Of a stretch of DNA of 64,000 bases, positions 1-11,932 are shown one piece after another (within the stretch, counting starts at the first letter, position 1; each line of letters starts with the position of its first letter). This DNA is from Tillus elongatus (taxonomy: Eukaryota > Arthropoda > Insecta > Coleoptera > Cleridae): assembly GCA_964006375.1 (NCBI GenBank), contig OZ023269.1, positions 66,100,529-66,164,528 of the forward strand. The letters are read 5' to 3'. Below the pieces are notes generated by a model. It made no database searches, was not told the DNA's origin, and worked only from the letters and a program-made list of their open reading frames with translations. Position numbers and translations under genes: made by a program.

Positions 1-468
1 AATTTGTAGAGGGTAAACGATATCTTCTAGTAACTCCAAATACGTTTCGCCACTCAAATTGCCATCAAGAAAAATTGGTCCGATTAAACGGTCTCCAAAA
101 ATGCCAGTCCAGACATTCAATTTCTGTGGAGTTTGAGTGTGGACTTCGTGAAAATTTCTTGGATTATTATCTGCCCAATAACGACAATTATGACGATTGA
201 TTGTAGAGTTGGGTCTGCAGAAATTTGTCCTAAAACTTCAATCTCAGTAGTCTCATTTCTAACCGGAAATTCGCGTTCAGGATCCCGTTTTTTGTTGGCT
301 ACTGAACCAATTTGTCGGAACTTGGCAACTAACTCCAAAATGTATTTTCTGTTAACATGTCTGTTCGGATGTCGTTCATTAAACGAATTTGCGGTACGGT
401 TGGCACAGTCATCGTTTTTGAAAAAAAAGAGTAATGATTTTAAGTCTTTCTTCTACAGAATACACCAT
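1..468 (-). pseudogene. Tc1/mariner-type transposase relic, cut by the left window edge
   Basis: Reading leftwards from an ATG near 468, the minus strand gives a DUF4817-like helix-turn-helix start (MVYSVEERLKIITL), then VAKFRQIGSV and a basic stretch. From about 180 to 1 it gives part of a DDE core containing YWADNNPRNF and KLNVWTGIFGDRL. Such transposases cut and paste DNA at TA sites from the nucleus. The reading frame slips at the A run near 421-428. About a hundred codons between the HTH and the DDE core, including the first catalytic aspartate, are missing near 180-210. It is therefore a dead fragment that continues beyond the window. The domain assignment rests on family resemblance that I recognise by eye. 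The same transposase group recurs at 17.7-18.8 kb and as a relic at 32.6-33.4 kb. Confidence 0.8.
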
Positions 469-874
469 TGTGAAATTAATTTACGGTAGTACTATCAAGT
501 ATCAAACCAACCAAAAAACTGAAATAACAAACCGCATTTCTCTCAGTCCGATAAGAAATGTTCTGACTACAAACCAACAAAACATTGACTATCAGCACAT
601 TTTTTATCTGAATGAGCGAAGTGCGTTTTTTGCATCTTCAACTGTGAATAATTTTTAAACGAGTTGATAAAACTTCCAAAAAAATTAGTGTGCTGAATTC
701 AGAAAAGTAAGAGCTTTCAAATGATGTAACACTCGACCCATGTTCCCTATTTAAAATATAAGGGTTGTTATGGCCACCCTTAAGGGGTTGATGTGACAAA
801 GTTGAGTTTTAGCGTTTCTTAAAAAAAATATTCTCTGGACGCTATTCGGTCTGTTTCGTTTTCAATGCGCCACC

Positions 875-876
<2 letters not shown>
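469..876. other. AT-rich stretch without a recognisable gene
   Basis: No ORF with recognisable homology. It follows the transposase relic and may be its 5' flank or terminal region. I could not pair it with a terminal inverted repeat in the window. Confidence 0.5.

Positions 877-964
<88 letters not shown>
877..964. repeat. (TA)n microsatellite
   Basis: About 44 uninterrupted TA units, directly adjoining the left end of the TIR element that follows. The other side of that element is also a TA tract. Confidence 0.97.
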
Positions 965-968
<4 letters not shown>

Positions 969-1630
969 CGAAACTGACCCCGGATATGTGTTCTAGGGGG
1001 CCTAATTAGCACTCATTTGAAAAAAAAATTTCAAAATTCAAAAGTCGGGATCTCCTCATTTGTGAATTTTTTTTAAGAAAATTCACTAATAAATTGGGAT
1101 TTTCCTCAAAACGTCCAAGTCGCGATTTAAAACGTTAACATTGGCAACATTTAGGCAAATAACTTGAATCTGATACGGGGTATGGAAAGAAAATGCCTCA
1201 AGAAGAATGTTTTACAAACCCTGAAGTCTTAGTTTCCACCATCATTGTCCTTCATTTTACTAAAATCTTCTCAGAAAATTCATTTCAAACAGACCCTTTC
1301 TCTGATGCTTGGCCGTAGTCTTAGCTAATATAATTTTTGTCGAATTTTCGTTAAAAATAAATAAAGCTCAATATATCCATTATCATACAAGATATGAAAA
1401 AAAATGTATACATGAGTTATAGGGTGTATAGAGCTACATCTTAAAAAATTATTTCTACAATCACAAGCTGGCCCATAAGTCGTTGGTGATAAAAATTTTC
1501 TTTTTAGTGAATTTTCTTTAAAAATATTCACTAATGAGGAGATCCCGACTTTTGAATTTTGAAAAAAATTCTTCAAATGAGCACTAATTAGGCCCCCTAG
1601 AACACATATCCAGGATCAGTTTCGATTTTT
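965..1630. mobile_element. MITE-like element with TIRs of about 120 bp, bounded by TA tracts
   Basis: The first ~120 bases (from AAATCGAAACTGACCCCGG at 965) reappear as reverse complement at about 1508-1630, ending in CAGTTTCGATTT. Shared landmarks in both arms include GGGGGCCTAATTAG and TCGGGATCTCCTCA. The interior has no coding capacity and resembles the sequence at 1980-2430 and 14560-14930. With its long TIRs, lack of an ORF and TA on both sides it looks like a non-autonomous DNA transposon. The outer arm is also the left arm of the microsatellite-bearing family seen at 15.3 and 40.4 kb. Which transposase family would move it is unknown. Confidence 0.75.
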
Positions 1631-1634
1631 ATAT

Positions 1635-1637
<3 letters not shown>

Positions 1638-1676
<39 letters not shown>

Positions 1677-1705
1677 TGTATGTATGTATGTATGTATGTA
1701 TGTAT
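1638..1705. repeat. Compound (TA)n(GTAT)n microsatellite
   Basis: About 18 TA units, then about eight GTAT units. It sits between a left arm ending in CAGTTTCGATTT and a right arm starting TATCACAATGAAAACTC, the fixed position of a microsatellite in this repeat family. Confidence 0.95.
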
Positions 1706-2493
1706 CACAATGAAAACTCAAAAAATAATTGGCCGATTTTGACAAAGTTTGGTGAATACCTTCCTTTTGTAAGTAGCTTGGATAAGTTCGTTAGGCAGGA
1801 AAATCGGCCTAGGTTGTCCCGGAAAATTTTGTGTTTTCTTTAAAAAAAAAAATAATATCTCCGGAAATAACAAAGCAAGAGCAACCAAATTTGATACATC
1901 GTTTTATATCGGTATAGGTAAAATACCTACCAAAATTTAGCGTTGTACGTCAAAAGACAAAAAAGTTATGGACATTTAAAGAAAAATAAATTCGGGTTTT
2001 CCTCAAAACGTCAAAGTGACAATTTAAACCGTCAAATTTCGCAACATTTAGGCAAAGAACTTAAATCTAATGCGAGCTACGGAAAGATAATGTCTCAAGA
2101 AGAATGTTTTACAAACCCTGAAGTCTTAGTTTCAACCGTCATTGTCCTTCATTTTACTAAAACGTTTCCAGAAAATTCATTTCAAATAGACCCTTTCTCT
2201 GATGCTTGGCAGTAGTCTTAGCTATAGAGTTTATCGTTTAATGGTATAGAACTTTTGTCGAATTTTCGTAAAAAATCATCAAAGCTCAATATATATCCGT
2301 TATTCTACAAGATATGAAAAAAAATGTAAACATTAATTATAGGGTGTCTTGAGCTACATATTAAAAAAATATTTCTACAATCACAGAGTGGCCAATAAGT
2401 CGTTGGTGATACAAATAAATTTTTTTAGTAGAAAATGCCTTATGTTTTTGCATTTTCCATCGAAATATAATGCATGTTTGTAAGTAAAGAGAT
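1706..2493. repeat. Right arm and body of the microsatellite-bearing repeat family
   Basis: Starts with the arm containing GGCCGATTTTGACAAAG and GGATAAGTTCGTTAGG. The body then matches 14279-15010 and, more loosely, the interior of the TIR element at 965-1630 (shared landmarks CTTCATTTTACTAAAA and TCTGATGCTTGG). No ORF of substance. I take it as a dispersed non-coding repeat. Confidence 0.75.
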
Positions 2494-2816
2494 TCTGGAC
2501 GCAGCAAGTGCGTTATGGTAGCGAATTTTGATTAAATGCTTCATATTTGAAAAGCTCAATTTGCTATTAACCTATAAGGTTGACCAAAAACGGATTTTTT
2601 CGGTTACACTTTAAGTTTACTTTCGGAAATTTTTGTACGTTTTCAAACAATAAAGTTTTTTTGATGAAACATGGCACATTGTTTCTACTATATTGGTTAT
2701 ACTGGTAATCAAATTTGACAAATTTGATGCCTGCTTTCTTAAAAAAAAACACACATATTGCTCTTAAAAACATTTTAATGAAAATTCACTACCATAACGT
2801 ACTTGCTGCGTCCAGA
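2494..2816. mobile_element. 323-bp MITE with ~35-bp TIRs (copy 1)
   Basis: Begins TCTGGACGCAGCAAGTGCGT and ends with the imperfect reverse complement (ACTTGCTGCGTCCAGA). The arms then read TATGGTAGCGAATTTT and AAAATTCACTACCATA. A second copy of very similar length lies at 15015-15329. Half-copies keeping one terminus are at 33721 and 48212. No coding capacity. The family is unassigned. Confidence 0.85.
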
Positions 2817-3619
2817 CTTTTTTATTAACTCGTTTTCTTGTCTGTTTGTCTGTTCGGTATAAATTTTGCATTCGATTTTAAACCAGCTTCTCGATGAGCT
2901 AGATACTTAAAACTTTAAAGTCATTTAACAGTTTGCAACAGGTTTCAGATTGAATAATTAAGTGTGTAAGAGAGACAGAAACACAAGACTAAAAAGCAGA
3001 AAATGCTTGTTTTAATATATATTTTTAATATACGACGTTCTTAAAACGGACTAAAACGTATAAAATAGTTTCTTTTCGCCCCATACAGATTTATAACCCC
3101 ATACATAGATTCCTAACCCCATACAGATTATTGGATGCTATCTTTCTTTCAAAGTAATCCAGTCTCGAATCCGTCATCTGGTTTTCTTGTAGACTCTAAC
3201 ATTGTTTTCACACCTCATGCCTTCTTTTGTTTTCACTAATTTCTCTAGAATCCTAATACCAAACCAATCTGTACTAAACTAGTCCTTTACCATTTGATTC
3301 AGATATTCATATTCTTCTTTGTTACATAAGTGATAAATACAGTTTGCACCATTTGGTGAAATGACATTTACTTTACCATAACTATCCATCCAATTAGTGT
3401 CTTTGTTAAAACTGGCCCACTGCGTTCCAACTCAGTAGATCTTCTTGATTTTATTAAATGACTTTGGTCTGGCCCAATTAAGATAGTTGACTGTTATTCA
3501 TAACATGATAAAACTTCATGAAACCATCTTATGTCAGTTTGTTCATTTAAAACAAGGTACTTGCTGTCGTGTATATGTTTTTTTAATTCCAAAGTTTCAA
3601 AAAAGTGAAGTTTGCGCTA
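2817..3619. other. AT-rich non-coding DNA
   Basis: Short ORFs only, none recognisable. Around 3090-3125 a short motif (CCCCATACA) occurs three times. Confidence 0.5.
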
Positions 3620-4260
3620 ATTACAAAAATGTTGTTTTCTTGCGCAAGTTCACTGTGGGCTTATGTAGCAAAAAAATGCATATGAAGATGGGGATAGCAA
3701 TTAAGATGTTCTTCAAACGAATTATTGCAGTTAATGTCCCAAAATCATAGAAACAAAAAAATATGACTAAGGCCCTAATGTATGATACACCATGCAAATT
3801 ATTTTTTGTCACGCTTTGCAAAAGTGAAAAAGAAAATGAATTTTAACATCGGGTTAGCTATCACCACGTTTTCGAAATATGTATTATTCTTTGACGTTTG
3901 CAGCCAATGTTCCAATATCATAAAAACAAACTTTTTTTATCAAGACCCTAGTGTATTATAAAATCTGAAAATTATTTTTTGCCACCCTTTGCAAAAGTGA
4001 AAATATGCATATAAAAATCGGGATAGCAATTGAGTCGTTTCCGCACTATGTATTATTTTTTGCCATCTGTAATCAATGTGCCAAAATCTTAAAAACAGAA
4101 AACTACTACCAAGGCCCTAATGTATAAGAAGTCATGCAAATTAGTTTTCGTTACCCCCTTTGCATGAGTGAAACAAATGAATTTTAACATCGGGTTAGAT
4201 CAGGTTTTTCAAATATCGAAATTATCACCAAGGCCGTAGGGCTTTATTTAAAAACCTGAA
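3620..4260. repeat. Degenerate tandem repeat, unit about 160-172 bp
   Basis: The motif GGGATAGCAATT or its variant GGGTTAGCTATC recurs at about 3691, 3851, 4020 and 4191. It is accompanied each time by AAGGCCCTAATGTAT-like and TTTGCAAAAGTGAAA-like segments in the same order. That gives at least three and a half diverged units of near-nucleosomal length, as in satellite DNA. No coding potential. Confidence 0.75.
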
Positions 4261-4974
4261 TATTTTTTTCTTGCCCTTCCCAATAGTAAAACAAATGCTT
4301 GCGAATTGTTAATAACATACTGTGTGTTTGTATTCCCATATTTGTGGAATCTTGTGTGTGCTTGAAACTTTGAAGTGTCGTCATTTTTGAATTGTGGATT
4401 CTTACACTCTGAGGCCACAATTTTATTTTCGCAAAACAAATTAATTCCCGAATATTATGCTCTCTTTCTTGTCGCTTTACAACCAGCTTGCAGCTGCCTT
4501 TGGTTTTACCGGTTGTACTAGTTTCTAACTGATGCCAGTTGGAAGATTTATTTGGGTAAGAAACGATGCCAGAATTGAGGTTATGATTGGAGTTGCGGAG
4601 TTTCAGAGCCGTTGCGGACTAAAACTTATATGAAGGTTCTGTCTTAAAATCATTCATAGATTAATTCCTTGAAGTTTGTGCACCATACTTAACACCATAT
4701 ATGTATGCATATATGAAGTGTGCTGGCGTTGTATATGTAGTAGGTATATCCATCAGATCTTGGGCCTTGTGTGTTTTGGCACAAAATAAAGCTATAATCG
4801 AACCTTAACGCTGATGCGTTCATTTTAGCCTTCTATATTTTAGCAGTTGCTGCATAAATCAGTGTACGGTGAGAGTGGGTCCAGTAGCTAAATTTAAAGC
4901 AAACTGAACTATTATATATATTTGACATTGTCAAAGTAGATATATTGTATTGGGGATTTTTTTTCAAACAGTTG
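4261..4974. other. Non-coding stretch
   Basis: No gene recognised. The short ORF around 4248-4439 on the minus strand has no family resemblance that I can name. Confidence 0.5.
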
Positions 4975-5426
<452 letters not shown>

Positions 5427-5641
5427 TCCTGGCCGCCTTGAAGGCTACTAGGCTTCAAGTACATTGAAATAACAAATAAATTAAAGTACATAATAGTTAA
5501 ATTAAAAAAAAAGTGAAATAAAAAGAAATAATAAAAAGCTAATCTTGCAAAAAATTTCCAAACCTTCTACATGAAAAGTCAATTGTCTTGATAATAATCA
5601 TAATAGTCTCACTAATAGTCACATATGGTCACATGTTGAAT

Positions 5642-7891
5642 TCACTGACACTCATACAAGGGTAACGGGCAGATTTTTGAAAATGCCCTCTTAATGACAC
5701 CATCCCTGGTTTTAATTGATGCTACCCGAGAAATTCCATCGGATCCTGGAAACAGTTCAACTATGCGGCCAAGTTTCCAACCAAACACTGGTAGATGCGT
5801 TTCTTTGACCAGCACTAAGCTGCCTGGCTGCAGTGTTCCCTGATTGTCGACCCATTTTTGTCTAGATTGTAGTTCGTGTATGTACTCTTTTGACCACCTA
5901 TTCCAAAAATGTTGTTGCAGAGCTTGAAGGCGTTGGTACATAGATAAACGATTTTCGTTGAGTAAAGTGTAGTCTGGATCTGGAGTTGAGGTCAATTTTT
6001 TCCCAATCAGGAGGTGAGACGGGGTAAGGACGTCTAGGTCGGTTGGGTCAGCGGACATTGGATATAAGGGCCTGGAGTTTACCACTGCCTCTATTTGAGT
6101 CAAAAGTGTATAGAACTCTTCAATGGTAAACAATGTATTTCCCGTCACCCTGCGAAGGTGATGTTTTACTGTCTTAACACAAGCCTCCCACAATCCCCCA
6201 AAATGTGGGGATTGCGGTGGAATCAAGTGCCATGAAATACCGTCAGTTGTACATTGGGTCTTGATTTCATCTTGATTATGTTGCAAACATTCGTACAGTT
6301 TCCGAAGTTCGTTTCTGGCTCCAATGTAGTTTGTTGCATTGTCAGAAAACATGTCAGATGGATTACCTCTTCGTGAACAGAACCGCTTAAAATACAACAT
6401 AAATCCTTCCGTGGACAAGGTCGTCACTGCTTCTAAATGAATGGCCTTAGTTGAGAAGCAGATGAACAAACAGATGTAGCATTTCATATGCTTACACCCA
6501 CGTCCTTTGCGGTCACGAATGATGAATGGGCCCGCAAAATCAATGCCTGTAACTGTGAAAGGTAACGTGGGTTCCACTCGAGATTTTGGCAAATTTCCCA
6601 TCTGAGGAATGATCCCGGAAGGCTTTGTTTTGAAACATCTCACACACTTGTGAACTGTAGAACGCGCTAACGATCTACCATCCAATGGCCAGAAAGAATC
6701 CCTAACTGACGATAAAAGAAGCTGAGGAGGTGCATGTAGAAGCTTTACATGTCTGTCCTCAAAGATCAACTTTGTGAGTGCATGTTTGCTCGAAATGACA
6801 GCAGTATGTTTTTGACAAAACGGAAGTGAAGAATTCTTTAGTCGGCCGCCAACTCTCAACACACCATGACCGTCAATAAATGGATTAAGGTTTTTTAAAG
6901 CACCCTTAATTTTACCTGGTTTTCCTTGATTCAGAAGCGATATCTCGATAGAAAAGCTCTCTGCTTGAGCTTGTTTAATCAATAGCTCTTCAGCCGAGTT
7001 CATTTCTATCATGCTTAATGATCCAGACATTCTGTTTTTCTTGCAAGCCTTGCAATTTTTCAAAAAACGGAGCGCGTACGCCATTACTCGCTTAAGCTTG
7101 GTTAATGTAGAAAATCGCTCGAACAGTGATTCTGAAATCAAAGCTGTCACGGTGATGGTTTTTGTCGTCTTGCGCAACTCAGGAGGATCGGAATCAAAAA
7201 CAATAGAAGTACCAGGCCAATCATCTTGAGGACCAGTTAACCACCCTGGCCCCCTCCACCATTTTCCATTGTCAATGAGACTATTAGCTGTGGTGCCTCT
7301 TGATAAAATATCAGCAGGATTGTCTTCGGTTGCAATATGATGCCACTGAGACACTTCACTTAGTTCATGTATACGTGATACACGATTGGCCACGAATACC
7401 TGAAGCCTTGCAGGCGTGGTGTGTATCCAATGCATTACGATTGATGAGTCAGTCCAAAGAAATATGGTATCGAAATGTTCATTCAATGCTGCAGTGACTT
7501 TAGTCACTAATTCGACTAACAACAATGCTGCGCATAATTCCAATCTCGGGATAGTCTGTGTCTTTAGTGGGGTAACTCTTGATTTCGCACACAACAGACT
7601 GGAAAATAGTGTGCCATCTTGCCCAACAGAACGGACGTAAACGCATGCGCCATATGCCGCTAAAGATGCGTCTGCAAATCCATGAAGTTGGAGAATAAGT
7701 GGGCTGTCCAATGATATCTTACGTGGTATGCGCAATTGATTAAGTGCTGATAACTGATTTCTAAACATCGTGTACTCACTCTTCAAAGATTCCGGGATTT
7801 CATCATCCCATGTGATATTCAATTGCCATAATTTTTGAAGCATTATTTTTGCTTGAATTATACATGGCGAAACTAGCCCCAAAGGACCCAT
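5642..7891 (-). pseudogene. BEL pol: RNase H and integrase part
   Basis: A 749-codon open frame. The N-terminal part continues RT (GLVSPCIIQAKIMLQ) and carries RNase H features: HGFADASLAAYGACVY, RLELCAALLLVEL and FLWTDSSIVMHWI supply the acidic residues. In the middle, VHKCVRCFKTKP forms the zinc-binding part before integrase. The core shows GIDFAGPF, FSDNATNYIGA and PHFGGLWEACVKTVK, the D, D and E positions of BEL integrases. A DUF5641-like C-terminal domain (GSLVLVKE, WKLGRI) follows. The enzyme would cleave the RNA of the hybrid and join cDNA to chromosomes. It is separated from RT by a one-base frameshift near 7885, so it is out of register with its polyprotein. Confidence 0.93.
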
Positions 7892-8667
7892 ACTTGAGCA
7901 ATGTCAGACAATAGCCTTCTCTTTGTATTTATTGGCGTGGAGTCTCTTTCGCTTATGGAGTATTTCAGTAGATCCTGCTCATACAGCCAATGGAGACCAA
8001 GGGTTTTTGATAAAGACTGGCCATTCAAAGAATGACAAGCATCGACTTCAGACGGAGTTGCAGAAGAAAGATTTCTTGAAACAGTTGGACTAGTAGACAC
8101 CCATTTGTGCAATAAAAACCTGGCTTTCGAAAGTATTGACTGGATTTCCTTTCCTACATCAGTAACCTCTTCAATTGTTTGCCCTCCTGATAACAAGTCA
8201 TCTACATAAAAGTCCCTTTGCATTATCTGAGCAGCCACTGGGTGGTCCCTTTCATTTTCCATAGCCAATACTTCAAGGCACTTCGTGGCGGCGTAAGGAG
8301 ATGCAGCCATACCATAGGTGACTGTTTTCAGCATGTAAACTCTAAGAAGTTCTGTTGGATCTGACCGCCAAAAAATTAACTGAAGCGGCCTATCCTCTCG
8401 ATCCATCCATATTTGCCGGTACATCATTTTGATATCTGCACCAATGACATAGGCATGACATCGAAAACGCAGGAAAATGTTTATCAGCTTATCCTGAACA
8501 GTTGGACCCACCATTTGGAGATCGTTCACTGATAAGTTAGCTGCAGTTTTCGCTGATCCGTCGAAGACTACACGCAGCTTGCTTCCTTGGTTATCTTTCT
8601 TGAAGACTCCATGATGGGGGAGAAAGTAAGTGTTGGATGGTAAATCGTTTTCTTTCACCCGTTCCAT
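7873..8667 (-). pseudogene. BEL pol: reverse transcriptase part
   Basis: Contains LPHHGVFKKDN, KLRVVFDGSAKT, the first catalytic segment ADIKMMYRQI, YGMAASPYAA, and the FYVDDLLSGG active site with both aspartates present. It would copy the element RNA into cDNA. The frame overlaps the RNase H/integrase frame by about 19 bases and is shifted against it near 7885. It is also shifted against the upstream pol segment near 8665. The catalytic residues survive even though the polyprotein cannot be made in one piece. Confidence 0.93.
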
Positions 8668-8910
8668 TATGGCCCAAGGTTTCGTACTGATTCATGAAGG
8701 ATACATACATTTCCTTCAGTTGGTGATTTCTTGCAAGCTTTCTTTCTAATCCTTGAAAACGTTTTAATGCCATGTGTCTTGAGTCGCCTAAATACTGGCG
8801 GTCTTTCTTGAGCGGTAGACGAACAACGAATCTTCCATCCTTGTCACGGCGAGTAGTTCGTTGGAAGAATTCCTCACACGACTGCTCTTCTGGTGTTAAA
8901 TGTTAACACC
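8591..8910 (-). pseudogene. BEL pol: N-terminal segment before RT
   Basis: Frame containing CEEFFQRTTRRDKDGRF, VVRLPLKKDRQYLGDS and MALKRFQGLERKLARN, typical of the region between protease and RT in BEL/Pao. It follows the gag-protease frame after a TAG codon at 8922-8924 and a frameshift near 8890. It is lost again by a frameshift near 8665, where RT resumes in another frame. This piece links the two larger BEL frames. Confidence 0.85.
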
Positions 8911-8921
8911 GTTTCCATTTT

Positions 8922-10991
8922 CTAAAATTGTTCCAATTGGTCTTGAACTTCTATGTTAGTTACGTTTAAATTGCAAACGATTGTCTTTGAGGGATTTGGT
9001 AAGGTCCCAGATACTACCCAGCCTAATGCGGTATCTCGTAGCATAACGTTCGAGTGAGGTATCTTGATTTTTCCGTCTCGTATTAAGTCCCAAAAGACTA
9101 CAGCTCCTAGCAAAAGATCTATGTTTCCCGGTTCGTTAAATGAAGGATCTGCTAAGCAAGTGTTGACTGGAATTTTGACGGATGACGGATTAATGTACAT
9201 CAAAGGGATTTGAGCTGTTATCTCTTGCAGGATGTAGCAAGAAATAATTTTGCTTAGCCGAGATGAATTTGAATTAAACCTAATCGTGCATCGCTTGCTG
9301 ATGCTTGATGTTGCCTCGTTGACACCGATAATTAACGTTTTTGCTGGCACATGAGGTATACCAAGTTGCTCAAACAATCTCTCGGCCACAAAATTGCTTT
9401 GCGATCCTGAATCGAGAAGTGCTCTTGCCTTCACATGAGAACCATTCACGCACACAACAGACACGCAAGCTGTTGACAGAAGTACTTGCGAACCGTGGGA
9501 GGAGTGATTAGTCAATTCTTTGCTGGGCAATGAATTATCCACGTGAAGTAAGGAATTGTGGTCTTGTCTGCAAGTTTTGCATGGTCTCCTGTAGCACTTC
9601 TTTGATGGGTGTTTAGCAAGAGAGTTGAGACAGAGATTTAGCTCTTGAGCCCTATTAATGCGGGCTTGAAACGAAAGTTGAACAAACTCTGCACAGTGAT
9701 AAATTGGATGGTTTCCATTACAATTGAAACATTTAACCTGTTTCTTAATCTCTGTGGAAACATGACAGTTTCTTTGTGCAGCATGTTTTTTATTTGCAGA
9801 CTCTCTAAACGAGAGAGCTTCTAGCTCGTCTGTCTTTATTTTGAGAAATGAATAAAGTTGCTTCAATGTCACGTGCTCAATACTGCTCTTCGCATGTTCC
9901 CACTCACGAGCGGTATTTTCATCTACTTTATTGCAAATAATAAAGATTATCAACGTATCCCAGTAATCGGTAGGCTCACCTAGAACCTTTAAGGGTTGTA
10001 GATGTTTTGAAGCTTGGTCTAGAAGTTGTCTAATTTGAAAATGTGTATCCTTTTTCATATTTCCCAGTTCAAATAAAGATTTCACGTGATTGTGTATCAA
10101 TAACCTTCGATTATCATACCTTGCCAATAAACCATCCCAAGCTATCTGATAATTTGCCGCTGAAAATTCGACTGTCATGATGTGTTGAGACGCTGAACCT
10201 GTCAGGGATGAACGAAGATAATGGAATTTTAAAATAAGAGGAATGTCATTATTATTATGGACAAGACTTTCGAACGTATCCTTGAATTCGAGCTATGTAT
10301 GATAATTTCCAGAAAATTTTGGCAGATCAACCGGTGGTAAACGAAGTGAATTGATTGGGTGTACAATGTCGGTACTAGGGTTTGAAGATTGCAAGGGGCC
10401 GTTGTCATTGCTACTGGAAGGTGGTAAACGAATGTTGTTGTCATTTGGTGAAACTTCCAAATGATTTGACTCATCGTTTGTTGCACTCTGGGGTTCAGAT
10501 GCCTGATTTGTATTTTCAATCAGATTTAAAGCCAAATTTTGTTCGTTAGGAGAAACCTCATCTGTACAAGGAATAGTGTTTAGACCAGCATAAGGAGCTA
10601 ATAGAAGTGCTGGGTTAGACACCAAAAGATTTGCCTTATTAACGTATGAGAAATATGTTTCTTCGAACACTCGACTATATTCTTGATGTGTATCCAAATC
10701 CTCATCTTCGGCCAAACATTCTATGTTGCTTTGAATTTCTAGGAATTCTTCAAATATTGTGCTAAATTTCTCAAGTCTCAATTTAATTTCTGACACCTCA
10801 GAACCAGAAACTGTTCCAGAATCGATGCACCTTTCAATGATTTGTACAAAATTTGTTAGGCGGCATTTCATGGCACCTCGTTTACGGACTAATGCTAACA
10901 GCTCATCAGCTATTGTTTGAGATTTAAAACAAATATAAAGAATTGAAAATTTGCTACAAAAGTGTTTCCTTTTTTGGGTGAAATTAAACAA
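8922..10991 (-). pseudogene. BEL gag and protease
   Basis: One frame interrupted only by TAG at 10293-10295. The upstream part (ELLALVRKRGAMKCRL, then a Ser/Asn/Pro-rich linker and PPVDLPKFSGNYHT) is a DUF1759-like gag N-terminus. After the stop come the rest of gag, the CCHC knuckle CFNCNGNHPIYHC, further Cys pairs, and a DUF1758-like aspartic protease with ALLDSGSQSNFV. Gag would form the particle and bind RNA, and the protease would cleave the polyprotein. No ATG opens the frame. The likely initiator position (before ADELLALV) reads ATA near 10911-10913, so the start may have been lost. The frame ends in a second TAG at 8922-8924 where related proteins have tryptophan. Confidence 0.9.
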
Positions 10992-11672
10992 GTATTATTT
11001 ATTTTTTAAATAGTGTTACTCTGTAGTTTTTGTGTTCGAATTATCAACAAAAATCTAAGAAAATTTGCGAGAATTGTAAAATGAAAAACCAATTAGCGTT
11101 AACGAATGATATTATAAAACCTTACGTATTAAACTTCGAATAAAGATTTGGGAAATACAATTTTTAAATAATTTAATGGAAAGGCAACTTAACTAATTTG
11201 CTACAAAATTGCATAAATAATTAAATGGAATGATTATTCAGGCGTACGCGATCAATTTGCAGCCACTAAAATTCTAATGTTTGTTTACTTTAAAGCATAT
11301 TAAGGCAATGGTAGCAATTATAAAGAAACATAAAGGAATTGAGTGGTATAATAGAATGGACTCACCCTCTGTGACGTATAGGCGTCGTATCTGTCTTTTT
11401 CTTTGTATCAAGAGATACCGTTAGTTCTTTATCATTGGAAGTTTCAAATTTCTGGCATGTGTAACGACTGTCCAATGAACCAGAGATGTAGTTGACTGTA
11501 GCTGCATTTAGTAAAGATGCAGAATCTTAACTGGACGACTGTAGATGTAAAGATACAGTCTTGAGCTTCGAGATCTTCAACTATTACCTAAGCTTGGGTA
11601 GTTAAATTTCTGGAACGCTGAATTGATATTAAAACAAAAACTCACTACATCCGGCTCAAAGGACCACAAAAA
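10992..11672 (-). other. BEL 5' leader and primer-binding region
   Basis: Non-coding sequence between the gag start and the 5' LTR. Directly after the LTR, in element orientation, comes TTTTTGTGGTCCTTTGAGCC, the place and general form of a BEL primer-binding site. The tRNA it pairs with was not identified. Confidence 0.7.
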
Positions 11673-11928
11673 TGTCCAGGAATCGACGAACAACAGTTCT
11701 TGGGACACTTATGAATTAATTTGACTGATAAATAGTGAGTTTTTTAAAGACTTTATTAACTAAACAAAACAATGTTAAATAACTACCCTAACAGCTACCG
11801 TGGTTCACTCGAATCTGTCTTTCTGCTCTCTTCTTCCGCACCACTAATGCGTCGGAGGAATGCAGGGTTGCCAGACGTCATATATTTAAAGAATATGGAA
11901 AAAAAACTTAAGTTATATACATTCTAAA

Positions 11929-11930
<2 letters not shown>
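11673..11930 (-). repeat. BEL 5' LTR
   Basis: 258-bp partner of 5169-5426, with the same TG...CA ends in element orientation. It directly abuts TC and a TA tract on its outer side. Confidence 0.93.

Positions 11931-11932
<2 letters not shown>

Noticed and set aside
3620..4260. CRISPR-like array
   Set aside because: Units are ~165 bp, diverged along their whole length and without short identical repeats and unique spacers. The host is a eukaryote.
4248..4439. Possible small host gene on the minus strand
   Set aside because: 63 codons, no motif, no splice context, borders a degenerate repeat.
7011..7640. Plus-strand ORFs antisense to BEL integrase and RNase H
   Set aside because: Shadows of the coding strand with no recognisable domains.
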